From contig JACEVL010000150.1 in assembly GCA_020284085.1 (NCBI GenBank), forward strand, positions 2,004,616-2,068,615: a DNA stretch of 64,000 bases, given 5' to 3'. This DNA is from Aporrectodea caliginosa (lineage: Eukaryota > Annelida > Clitellata > Crassiclitellata > Lumbricidae). The notes beneath the pieces are model-generated. The model had not been told where the DNA came from. It worked only from the letters and a program-made list of their open reading frames with translations, and did no database searches. The number at the start of each line of letters is the position of its first letter. Positions within the stretch are counted from its first letter, which is position 1. Position numbers and translations under genes: made by a program. Below, in pieces: positions 1 through 9,988 of this stretch.

Positions 1-520
1 GTCCGTGCTTCTTCAGCATGAACAGAAGAGGTTCCTGTCGCAGCAGGCGTGCCTCTAGGTCGGAATGCCTGAACATCATCCCGTCTGCTTTTCTCAGACG
101 CACGAAACCTGGGAAGTACTTCTCGTAGACGATTTCTAGAATTTCCGATTTCGATGCTGCTGTGACTCGCGAGACCGTTGGCACTGCGGTCAGATTTCGG
201 TAGAACATCATTATGTCGATGTCGCCACACGGAAATGCGAAATGGCCAAGTTCGGCTGCACTTCCCGCGGCGATGATATCAAGGTCTTCTTCTTCTTCTT
301 CGGTACCAGTGATCCCCAAATATCCTTTAAGAACGTGCCGGAGTACCAGTCTCGTCAGGGTAGAGCGAGGATATCTGTGAACCACGATGGCAAGCAGAGC
401 AGTCACAGGTAGAAGCTGTCCGGATTGAGCACTGATGCGGTAGTCCACTTCCAGGAGACTGTAGATGACATTGGAGAAGACCTCCTCTCGAATCAGAGGC
501 CCGTCACGGCTGGAGCTCAT
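1..520 (-). CDS. Mab-21/cGAS-like nucleotidyltransferase-fold protein, N-terminal part (cut by window edge)
   Basis: On the minus strand the frame is open from an ATG at 520-518 to the window edge, about 173 codons. Around residues 86-102 the protein has a Gly-Ser pair followed by Asp-Ile-Asp-Ile (GS at 86-87, D100, D102). This is the GS...[DE]h[DE]h signature of the nucleotidyltransferase fold used by Mab-21, cGAS and cGAS-like receptors, and it is preceded by the usual helical N-terminal stretch. A short acidic run of five Glu lies at residues 74-78. The frame also stays open upstream of the ATG as far as a TAG at about 580-578, where an acceptor-like 'attttag' sits, so this may be an internal exon rather than the first. 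The C-terminal helical half lies outside the window. Whether it is a catalytic receptor or a non-catalytic Mab-21-like developmental protein cannot be told. No signal peptide is seen. Confidence 0.72.
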   Translation of the reverse strand, partial: MSSSRDGPLIREEVFSNVIYSLLEVDYRISAQSGQLLPVTALLAIVVHRYPRSTLTRLVLRHVLKGYLGITGTEEEEEDLDIIAAGSAAELGHFAFPCGDIDIMMFYRNLTAVPTVSRVTAASKSEILEIVYEKYFPGFVRLRKADGMMFRHSDLEARLLRQEPLLFMLKKHG

Positions 521-1213
<693 letters not shown>

Positions 1214-1425
1214 ATAATAATCTTTTCTTTATTGAAGCGCCTGACAAACGCACTGCGCTGTACATTTACATGTTATGCAATTTAAATCTTAACTACTAAC
1301 AGAACAGACAGCCTACAATACAACGGCGCTAATAGCAGCCTACAAAGCATATCCGCCCAACGGGGGCTCGAACTCGGTACCTCTCGCTCTCCATGCCAGC
1401 GTGTTATCCAATGCGAAATCCCCCC
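1214..1425 (-). mobile_element. tRNA-derived SINE, family 1 (ATT-tailed)
   Basis: On the minus strand a tRNA-like head (GCATTGGATAACA, then B-box-like GAGTTCGAGCCCC) is followed by a body ending TGTCAGGCGCTT...AAAGAAAAGAT and a (ATT)n tail. The same element recurs at 40098-40195, 40321-40570, 42854-42955, 52590-52797 and 57237-57466. The head is slightly truncated here, ending in a C-rich run. Confidence 0.82.
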
Positions 1426-1794
1426 TCCCCCCGATTGTGTCGGTAAAACTAAGACTGATGTGTCTGTTCGGCCAAAAAGGTTTTCAATCGATTACACTCT
1501 TGCGGAGTCGCTGAGCTTTCGAATTTCACTCGCCTGTCTTTTCTGCGATCCGGATTTGTGTTTATACAAAATAAATAAGCTTAATAAATAATAATGATAT
1601 TCTTTAATAATGTGAAACCGACAAACGCAGCAATGACAGCAGGCCCTATGAAGCGCGCAAAACTCGCTCCAAGCGCCCAATCCGACAGAGAAATTATAAC
1701 TGAAACATTGTAATTATAACGTTCCGTGTAATTGGAACAATGATCGCGGTTCGCCTGCCGATGCTGAGATGTAGGCCTAAATCTTGGTCCGTAT

Positions 1795-1918
1795 ACGGAG
1801 ACCTTAAATGGCGTGGCGACCATTCAAACGGGAATCGGTGGTGAAGAATCTCACCCGATCAATTCATTGAAAAATTAGCAAGGTCGAGATCATAATATAT
1901 GGTCGCTATAGAAAAAAC
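1795..1918. repeat. Dispersed repeat, copy 1 (partner at 6100-6226)
   Basis: About 120 bp, including 'TCTCACCCGATCAATTCATT', recurs with moderate divergence at 6100-6226 in the same orientation. I do not recognise the family and see no clear terminal repeats. Confidence 0.6.
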
Positions 1919-2398
1919 GAGAATTTACATTTACATACCCCAGCTTCGTTCGAATCCATAGCGTCTCTAGGCTATAGCAAAAGGCGATGGTATGGAGGCT
2001 GTAGTGTATACTTACTCTAGATCCGGTCTCACGTGATAGCGCGTGGAAAAGAACGTAAAGGACAAGTTCTGTCTCTATGTAATGTATGTCTGTGAGTCTG
2101 CGTGTATCTGTCTGCCTGCCTCTGTGTATGTCGTAATCGTATCGTAATCGTAATCTCGAATTTCAACAGCGCCCAAATATGCGAGGTCGCGGGAACCAGC
2201 TTATTCACTGTATTCAAAGGCGCTTAATCAAATCAGAATCCATAGGCAGAGGCCAGGTCAAGGTCCAAAGGGTCAGGCAGGCATACAGTCAGACGGCTAA
2301 GGTGGATGGTGTTTAGAGTTGAACGGAAAGGGAGGTGAGGGGTATTCTATCGGTATTCTATAACCTGTGTTGGGTACTGAAAAACTTGAATAACTAGT

Positions 2399-2486
2399 GT
2401 GTGTGTGCGTGCGTGTGTGTGTGTCTGTGTGCGTGTGTGTCTGTGTGTGTGTGTCTGTGTGTGTGTCTGTGTGTGTGTCTGTGTGT
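2399..2486. repeat. GT-rich microsatellite
   Basis: Alternating GT with interspersed CT and GC dinucleotides over about 88 bp. Confidence 0.85.
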
Positions 2487-3003
2487 ACTGTATAAATAAT
2501 ACGGGCTCATAGCTTCCTAATTAGAGTTCTAAGTAGGCTAATGCTAATAGAACTTCCGCAGTCCGATAGGCCAACCAACATTAAGGCGCGTCTGCATATC
2601 GCTAACCCCATGCAGGCCATGTCTTGTACATGTATATAGGACAATGTATAATCATTCAGTATAATTACATATGTCTGTAATATATATAAATATATATACA
2701 CATGTATATGTATATATTTGCGCATGTATGTCTGTGAGTATAAATATAAGCCATATCATATTAGGCCTATATGGGCGCGTGACCGTAAACTTTACTTGGC
2801 CGAAAATACTGAGCTGTTTTGAAACTTAAAATATACAGTTTACGCTTGCCTGGATGTCGCAATTATTGGTACATAACTTCGCTGGGTGGCTGGTGGTGAC
2901 CGCGACCCAGTTCTACGCCTAGAACTGCTCACATCACTGCCCCTTCTAGCTTTCATTTAGAATGGCTGTTACGTACCCTCCCTCTGCATACTATGCATAG
3001 TAG

Positions 3004-3450
3004 GGGGCCGTCCATAAACGACGTCACGCAATTTTGTCCGATTTTGAACCCCCTCGTCACACTTCGTCACAAAAAGTAACACCCCTTGAAAAATGACGTC
3101 ACAAGGCCCCCTAAAACCAAATTTCCATGGGCGAAGCGAAATGCTCTTTCGTGGAACATATAGGGAGAGCATGCATATTTTAAAATCTAACGGTGACCAA
3201 ATATTGAAATAATTCGAAAAATATTAATAATGGTGCCCACATACACAAAAATAATTTAAAAAATAATGAAAATTTAATACTCACAATTAGTGTCGTTATT
3301 GTTAAAATTAAATTGTTGTTAATTGTTAAATTTAATTACATAGACCTGGTGTGACGTCACACCTCTCAGACCCCACCCCCATGTCACACATCGTCACAAA
3401 TTTCCGACCCCGACCCCCCTAGGTGCGTGACGTCATTTATGGACGGCCCC
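3004..3450. mobile_element. Non-autonomous DNA transposon with GGGGCCGTCC termini, copy 1
   Basis: A 447-bp element begins GGGGCCGTCCATAAACGACG and ends with the inverted CGTCATTTATGGACGGCCCC. It is flanked on both sides by TAG (3001-3003, 3451-3453), a likely 3-bp target duplication. It has no coding capacity. The same family lies at 13522-13985. Three perfect TGACGTCA palindromes occur at 3094, 3352 and 3428. Confidence 0.85.
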
Positions 3451-3979
3451 TAGGTCTATTTCTTCTCTAGTGGTTCAGGATGAGCCGCTTCCGGGTTTTT
3501 TAGGTCACACTGTTATGGCTCTGTCACGTAACATGACTCCGCCTCTTTCGCGGTTGCAGAAGGGGCAAAGTCCTGAGCATGGCCTTTTCTCAGAACAGGA
3601 TGCGCTCTTTCCTGCAATTGTTTTTCTCTTGTGTGCCTTCTACTAGTGCCGGATTCAGACTTGGTGATGCCCTAAAGCTATATAAAGTTTGGAGGCCCCT
3701 TGTTGAAAAGATTAGCCTACACCCGAAGGTCACACAAAACTTGGAAACAAATATGCCTTTTACTTAATTAATAGCGAGGTATTTAAAGTGAAAATTTCAA
3801 ATTGTTTTCAAATGAATGCATTTACTGCATATTTATCATTCGGTTGGCTCGATCTCTATCACAGATTTTAACATAGGCTAGTAGGCCTATACCGCAATAA
3901 CAATACTTAAATGTAATTTTTAAAACAATTTAAACTTTCATTAATATAATTAGATACACAAATCTTTGAGGCCCCTGTG

Positions 3980-4168
3980 CAGTGGCGGCGCCAGACATTT
4001 TTTGTAACCAGGGCATGACTAGGGCTATCATACAAGTAACCAGTGCAGGGGCAATTTATGCCCCAAATAAATTATCTGCAGGGCAAAAATTCTGGCAGGG
4101 CAACGACCAGGGCAAAGGCTTTTTACCAGGCATTTGCCCTTGCTTGCCCTGGTGTAGTGCCGCCACTG
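3980..4168. mobile_element. hAT-type MITE with 8-bp target duplication
   Basis: A 189-bp element has 10-bp perfect terminal inverted repeats, CAGTGGCGGC. It is flanked by CCCCTGTG at 3972-3979 and 4169-4176. The homologous site near 14950-14957 lacks the insertion and has a single copy of the target, which gives an empty-site control. An 8-bp target duplication and CAG termini fit hAT. Confidence 0.93.
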
Positions 4169-4917
4169 CCCCTGTGGATTGCGAGGCCCTAAGCTGCAGG
4201 TTTTTTTAGCTTAATGGTAATTCCGGCACTCCCTTCTCCAATAAGGACTTTCTCTTCACCACCATTCAACATCTTGTAACTGTATTCGTAATTGGACTCA
4301 TAATCGTAAACTCCAGTTCAAAAGCGCTACTCTAAAGCTAAGCACAGGGCCCCAGCTTATTCACAGCGTTGATGCAACTCGTAACTTTAGAACTGCAATC
4401 TGAGGACACCAGTTGTTCTCCTAGTCCCTCGGTTCATGCCCTGTTAGCATCGAAAGCAGCGCTGTAGAAATTCTGTAGTTTACAATTACAATTAAATAGA
4501 AGAAATAGACTTGATTTTCCATGATTGAATACAACATTTACTACTGGAATATAAAGCCAACCAATTATCCAATCACCAAAATAAAAAAAAAGAGAAACAA
4601 TTTATGTACGTACACTAAGAAAATGTCTGCAATCATAGTACAGATAATGAACGATAAGACGATAATCAAATGCAAGACAGAACCAATCTCAACATGTGAC
4701 GTCTACGAATAGCAAAACAACACACCCTCTGTCCAGGTCGAAACAACTCTAATCGTACAACACAATTCATCACTAATAATTCATTCTTAATACAATTAAG
4801 CACTTTATTTTTTTTAGTAATATAGCAAGCATCTAAGTAATTTAAAATTAAACTACCAAGTATTTAAGTAATTTACTATTAATTTATCATTTAAAAAGCC
4901 AAAAAGGTATGTTACAA

Positions 4918-5065
4918 ACCAAAAGGGTAAGTCAAATAAACCCAAAAAGGTAAGTCAAATAAACCCAAAAAGGTAAGTTAAATAAACCCAAAAAGGTAAG
5001 TTAAATAAACCCAAAAAGGTAAGTTAAATAAACCCAAAAAAGGTATAAACCCAAAAAAGATAAAG
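4918..5065. repeat. 23-bp minisatellite carrying AAGGTAAGT
   Basis: About five tandem units of CCCAAAAAGGTAAGTTAAATAAA plus degenerate edges. Each unit contains a sequence matching the eukaryotic 5' splice-site consensus on the plus strand. The partner region at about 15755-15855 has roughly three units. Confidence 0.85.
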
Positions 5066-5282
5066 CCATCCCTGGATAATTATGACAATTGTCTGCTATT
5101 TGTACACTGCGTTACAAGTGGTCTAGGAATGTTATTAATCTCAGGTTAAAACTTTAATCCCTAAGAGGTGTGTATAACTCACATAACCAGACACCAGAAG
5201 CCAGCCTCAAATAACGACAGAAATCACAAAAATCTCAAAGACATATATGTACACATAATCGTAGAAGAAAAGCATATACATT

Positions 5283-5617
5283 ACATCAAATTTATATAGC
5301 ACCCCTTCAAGGTAGCCTACCCAGGAGCACTCCCAGCCCAACCCCGGTCGAACAGGACAATCTTTAGGGCAGTGAAAACCGAGGCATATAAGCTAGCCTG
5401 AGAGACAGCCATGGTTACGAAGTGTCAGCGACTTCATTTTCTAGGCCTCGGCATATGAGGGCTGGTGGACAATCCTCTCCCTTGCCATATGATCTTCCCA
5501 TCAACAGTGCACAACCAGTGTACCCATAGCTGAGTTGGCTAGCTAGGGGTGACACAGGAGGAATAGAAATCTCGAAACAAATTTCTGTTTTTTAAGGGGA
5601 TATGAACCCCAGATCTC
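5283..5617 (-). mobile_element. SINE-like element, family 4, copy 1
   Basis: Read on the minus strand it runs from a B-box-like GGTTCATATCC (5' side) to a 3' end of AAGGGGTGCTATATAAATTTGATG. The copy at 16095-16465 keeps a fuller tRNA-like head. The 3' end resembles those of SINE family 2 and of LINE remnants in this window. Confidence 0.6.
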
Positions 5618-6837
5618 CAGAATTTTGTAACGGATACATTTACCCAAACAATACAAACAACTCCGCCAGTCCCAAGCCTGGAAAAAGGAGGAGGGCGAAG
5701 TTAATCATCCCTGTTATGACAGTGTCGTTAAACAGCAACTGACCAACCAAACAATACATTGACAACATAGTCATAGAGTAGCTACAGATTTAATTAAATA
5801 ATCCCATGAAAAGAAAAAAATACCTAAATCTGTATTAGCAATCAGCTTCTGAACCGTATAACAACACGATTCCTCTCAATTTATTATACCTCAGAGAATT
5901 TAAACATAGTGTAAGAAGGGAAATGCAATGCAACAGATTACTTCTTAAATACACAAATTTCCTCTAGGGATTGGTCCTGGAATTTCACAAGTAGGAATGC
6001 ATTGCTTGTAAACAGTTAGCTACGTTGGTTAGAGCATAAGTTAGAGTGTACGTATCACAGTTCGTTTCCCAATTGCTGGATCATTTCAGATTTAAATCCA
6101 TACAAGGGAGCTTAAATGGCATGGCCCCCATTAAAACGGGCAGCAGTGGTAAAGGATCTCACCCGATCAATTCATTGGGAAATTAACGAGCGTCAAGGCC
6201 AAATGGTCACTATACAAAAACCTTGTGGCTGCCTGGTTTAACAATACTTTTAAATTTTAACCACAAGTGTACACCTTTATTTTGGGGGTTACCATCCAAC
6301 ATATGTAACAAAAGCATCCAACAGAAAAATTCGTTCTACTGATTTTGAACCATACAGCACATTGCTGAAGTTACATGATACACCGGAATTTCAACGAGAT
6401 GAAACTATTGTATCTTAACAAACAGCAACCACTATGTGGAGAAGTTTCGTGATAACCAGTATTGTTTAAAATAATTCATAATTTAACACGATTTCAATAG
6501 TATTAATCACATAAATAATTTGTATAGAATAACATCATTATTAACAACTTTTTTCTTTTAAAGACTTCAACAATATTAATCTGAAAATAAATTATCACTA
6601 ACCAAATTAATATTAACAATTAGTAAAAGTAAATTTTAAAAACGTTCACAAGCATACAAATGTTAAAGTTAAAATGATTCTACACCACAAAAAAATCAAA
6701 TAAATTAACTGAATGATTTTACACCAGAAATAATCAAATACATTAATTGAAAAGTAAACATCAACCTGGTTAAACAGTGTATATGAATGTAAGTTTAAAA
6801 CAGCTTTGCCAAGAACAATATAGTTTATAATTATTGC
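5618..6837. other. Downstream flank of the protease-like gene
   Basis: AT-rich, with a dispersed repeat at 6100-6226. No exon was recognised. It should contain the 3' UTR of the 6838-9946 gene, whose stop is at 6838-6840; no polyadenylation site is assigned. Confidence 0.45.
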
Positions 6838-8230
6838 TTAGCGCTGCAAAAGGCTTGACAAACCAACACCAGAATCCTGATCCTGAATCAAACTGGAGCC
6901 ACTACTTATCTCGCTTTGTACCGTTAGATTTTCCGAATACTCGCTAGTACAGAAATCCAATCCCTCCGAAAAATCGATATTTGCAGGCAGTCCCTCATCT
7001 TCGCAGAAGTCTCCCACCTTCTTCTGCTCTGGAGGAAGGTTTCTTAATATGTGCTTAAGAACTATGGGAAGTAGTACTGCATTTGTACAACTGGTTCCGT
7101 TAGGAATTTCTAGTACTACTCCATTTGTACAAATGATGTCATACAATTCTGATATACTACTCACCATCCCAATAACCTCAATCACATCACTGTGTGGTGT
7201 CGGTGGAAGACACACACGACACCCACTGTCCCCTGCTATAGTCAGTGCCCTTCTATCAGCCGTCATAATCTGCATTACGTTATGCAGTCCTTCATCTTCA
7301 TTGTTGTAGCAATGCCTAAATACTTTTCCGATTTTCAATGACTCAAACTGGTCAACTATCCATACCTCAGATCCTGGATGTAAATCATGAATTTGTCTTT
7401 CACTACAAAGCTTTGGCCTATATCTCTGGCCTTGTATTTCAATTACAGTATGCTTATCCCGAGCAAGTCTGCTGTTTGGGTCAAGAGCAATCAGTGCCAG
7501 GTCTGCAGTATACATATTGTGTGCTATCTGCATTGTTTCACATTTATAACGACAATAGCCTAGCAATTCTTCTCCTGCATATAATCCTTCACCTATTTCA
7601 TTATTCGCATGTGCCACAGTAATAGCAAATTTACGAGTATATCTACCTTTAAAGAATCCCGTAATCACTGCCCCATGCACATGCAATTGGTTTGGCGAAA
7701 CTGTTTTGACTACTTTTTCAGATAAACAAATCTGCATGTTATTTACTGCATTTAATGGTACATCAAATCTCATAGAGTACTTCATAATACCACAAAGCAG
7801 GTGATTATGAAATGATGGATTAATTAATTTTTCCATAAGGTCTTTATATTCTCTTTTGGTAAAAGTAACAAATTCATTGTCGTCCACTTTCCAATAATAT
7901 TCAGGCAAGAGATACCTGAAAATAAAAGACATGGTCAATCACAGCTGACTTCACGTGATACCGTATATTTGCCATTTGAATTTGAACAAGGCTGTAAACC
8001 GATATAATTCATAATACAGTCACACATTACATGACAGAGTACATCCTAAATTTAGGATGTACACCAGTGCAACAGAAGTTAGAAATTAGTAATAGCAAAT
8101 CTATACATTTTTAATCATGACATTCTATGAGGTTAATTAGGTTTGATTCATTGCAATATTGTATTGTATTTGATCACTTATAAAGAATATAGTAGTATAG
8201 AATACTACAGGATATACGTGAACAATACAT

Positions 8231-8261
<31 letters not shown>

Positions 8262-8264
8262 ATG

Positions 8265-8302
<38 letters not shown>

Positions 8303-9946
8303 CATAACTAATATTTATTTACTATTTGTGAAGCTAATGGAAGGTTCTTTGTCGATCTACAAATGCATGCATTGTGCACGTAATGTGATGTGGCACAATC
8401 TATTATTGCTTCGTGATAGATAACTTTACAGCAATTACCGCAGGATAAAGTGCAGCATCAAACTTTACTTGAAAATACTGATGCTGTTATCTTGCAAAGT
8501 TTGCCCAACAAACATACCCTTTGTTCTGAAAGTAGTTGAGCAGAATGCGATACACTGTATTACCAGGATAAGAACTGGCTACTTTTTGCAAGGACAACTC
8601 TGAAACAATACAGATTATAAACACACATTTTAGTAATTGACATTTTCATAATCAAGTAGCTGCAAATTACAGTTGTATTCAACAATATGGTAATTGTGAC
8701 TGATGAGAAATGCTTTTGAGTGATTCTTACACGGCTCTATATAAATTCCAGGTACAAGCATGTATGAATTGCCCAAGTTGTCTTAAATGAGTGTCTTTGG
8801 TTGTATGCTTTCGTTGACATGACATAGACAGTTTGTTCCGGGTTCAGTTTAAGTAGAAACTGCTCAGTTCTGCCAATAAAAACCGGAAAATTAAGTCCAG
8901 CCTCTAAAAATGTAGGTCACGATAGAAAAATCTCAAAGTGATAGTCCATTACTAGCACTATCCAAGTTACCATAATAATTTTTGGAGGAAAACAATGCAT
9001 AGAGGCGTAATGACCAAGCAATGCAATATTTGAAGAAATATTTGCCTACCCTTTATTAATATTACCCATAATAACATGAAAATGATTAAGTTTCAAATTT
9101 AACAACACTTACCAGTACTTTGTTGATTCCATGGTGATAGTGCATTTACTTCATCATCAAAATAGTTATGTTGCAAATCCTGTGGCAGAAAAACAATACA
9201 CAATGAAAATATCCAAACATTCTAATGTGAAATTTTCAAACTGGACTCACTGCATTTAAGAAAATGTCGTCACTCAGACATTCACCATGAATCTATTTTT
9301 ATTCAATTTCCCGTTGAGTACTCTGAAGGTCACAATTTTCAGACATGGTATCATAGTCTTTAACAAAAAGGAACCAGCACGCTGACTTGTTAACCCTCTC
9401 GCCCCGAGAAACCAATTTATCGGTTTGAGCATCCGTTACTTGTCCCCAAGAAACGATCTCGCCACCCATAACGCCTGGGAGCGCCGGGATATCAAAATAT
9501 TTCAAGCGGAATTCAGAGGCAAAAGGGTTAATCTAGCTAAATACTGGATGAAAGTAATGAAACAAAGTGTTCCTGCCAAAAAAGAACGGGAACGCGTCCC
9601 AACCGATCCCTGAGATTCGTGATTCATACCAGGCAATCACCCAAAATCATTTTCATCGACATATATCTGGAAATCCAAAAAGTTTAGGCAGATACACAAG
9701 AAACATTTCAGATCATACACAAGGTGTCAGCCAATGTTCACTTTGAAGTGAATACATAAAAGCCAATGTGAAAAGAAAACTTCTCTTCTGCATTTGCTAA
9801 AATGTTCTCAAAACTGAATACTGTGAGTTTGTTCTCACCTTTGTATAGTCTGCAACTGGTGGATGAGATGGTATAACATGATAGTTGTGTGTCTCTGAAG
9901 ACTTTTGAAGGCCCCCACTCTGTGGGGGTTCATCTTTTGAAGCCAT
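6838..9946 (-). CDS. Complete four-exon gene: PA-clan (trypsin-like) serine protease-like protein, 444 aa
   Basis: Exons on the minus strand are 9946-9839 (ATG, 36 codons), 9179-9113, 8599-8518 and 7915-6838 (stop). All introns are GT-AG, phases match, and the sum is 1335 nt, exactly 445 codons. The longest open frame suggests a start at 7938, but that is intronic; 'tttattttcag' precedes 7915. The fourth exon carries a chymotrypsin-fold signature: TVAHA (His188), TADLALIAL (Asp224) and AGDSGC (Ser316). The spacings of 36 and 92 residues are close to chymotrypsin, and GMVSS follows the Ser. There is no signal peptide, propeptide cleavage site or membrane segment, so a cytosolic protein is inferred. 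Residues 60-130 form a separate helical-looking segment, and the C-terminal 65 residues are acidic and Ser-rich. I do not recognise a named family. It could be an active intracellular protease or a regulatory pseudoprotease, although all three triad residues are present. A hAT element begins 43 bp upstream of the ATG. Confidence 0.82.
8233..8300. repeat. (TA)n microsatellite, palindromic
   Basis: Two TA runs separated by 'gtaatgat' lie in intron 3 of the protease-like gene. Confidence 0.9.
9394..9527. mobile_element. piggyBac-type MITE (TTAA target)
   Basis: A 134-bp element starts CCCTCTCGCC and ends GGCAAAAGGG, near-inverted repeats matching at 8 of 10 positions. It is bounded on both sides by TTAA (9390-9393, 9528-9531), the piggyBac target. 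It lies in intron 1 of the protease-like gene. Confidence 0.75.
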
Positions 9947-9988
9947 TAACAACACTTTTTATTCAAACTGAAAACAGAAAGTTTAATT

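Larger units (their letters stand above)
1426..3000. other. Non-coding stretch with small repeats
   Basis: Holds a dispersed repeat at 1795-1918, a (GT)n-rich microsatellite at 2399-2486 and an ATA-rich run near 2670-2715. No credible exon was found; the short open frames here lack homology and splice context. Confidence 0.5.
3724..5617. repeat. Dispersed direct repeat, copy 1 (partner 14766-16413)
   Basis: About 1.9 kb is collinear with 14766-16413. Differences include a hAT MITE present only here (3980-4168), five versus three units of a 23-bp minisatellite, and one versus three units of a 31-bp repeat that is expanded in the partner. The right end (about 5283-5617) is a SINE-like segment. 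The two copies flank the protease-like gene in direct orientation. Confidence 0.85.

Noticed and set aside
7916..7938. ATG at 7938 as the start of the protease-like gene
   Set aside because: A strong acceptor (tttattttcag) precedes 7915, and three upstream exons join in perfect phase to give a better start at 9946.
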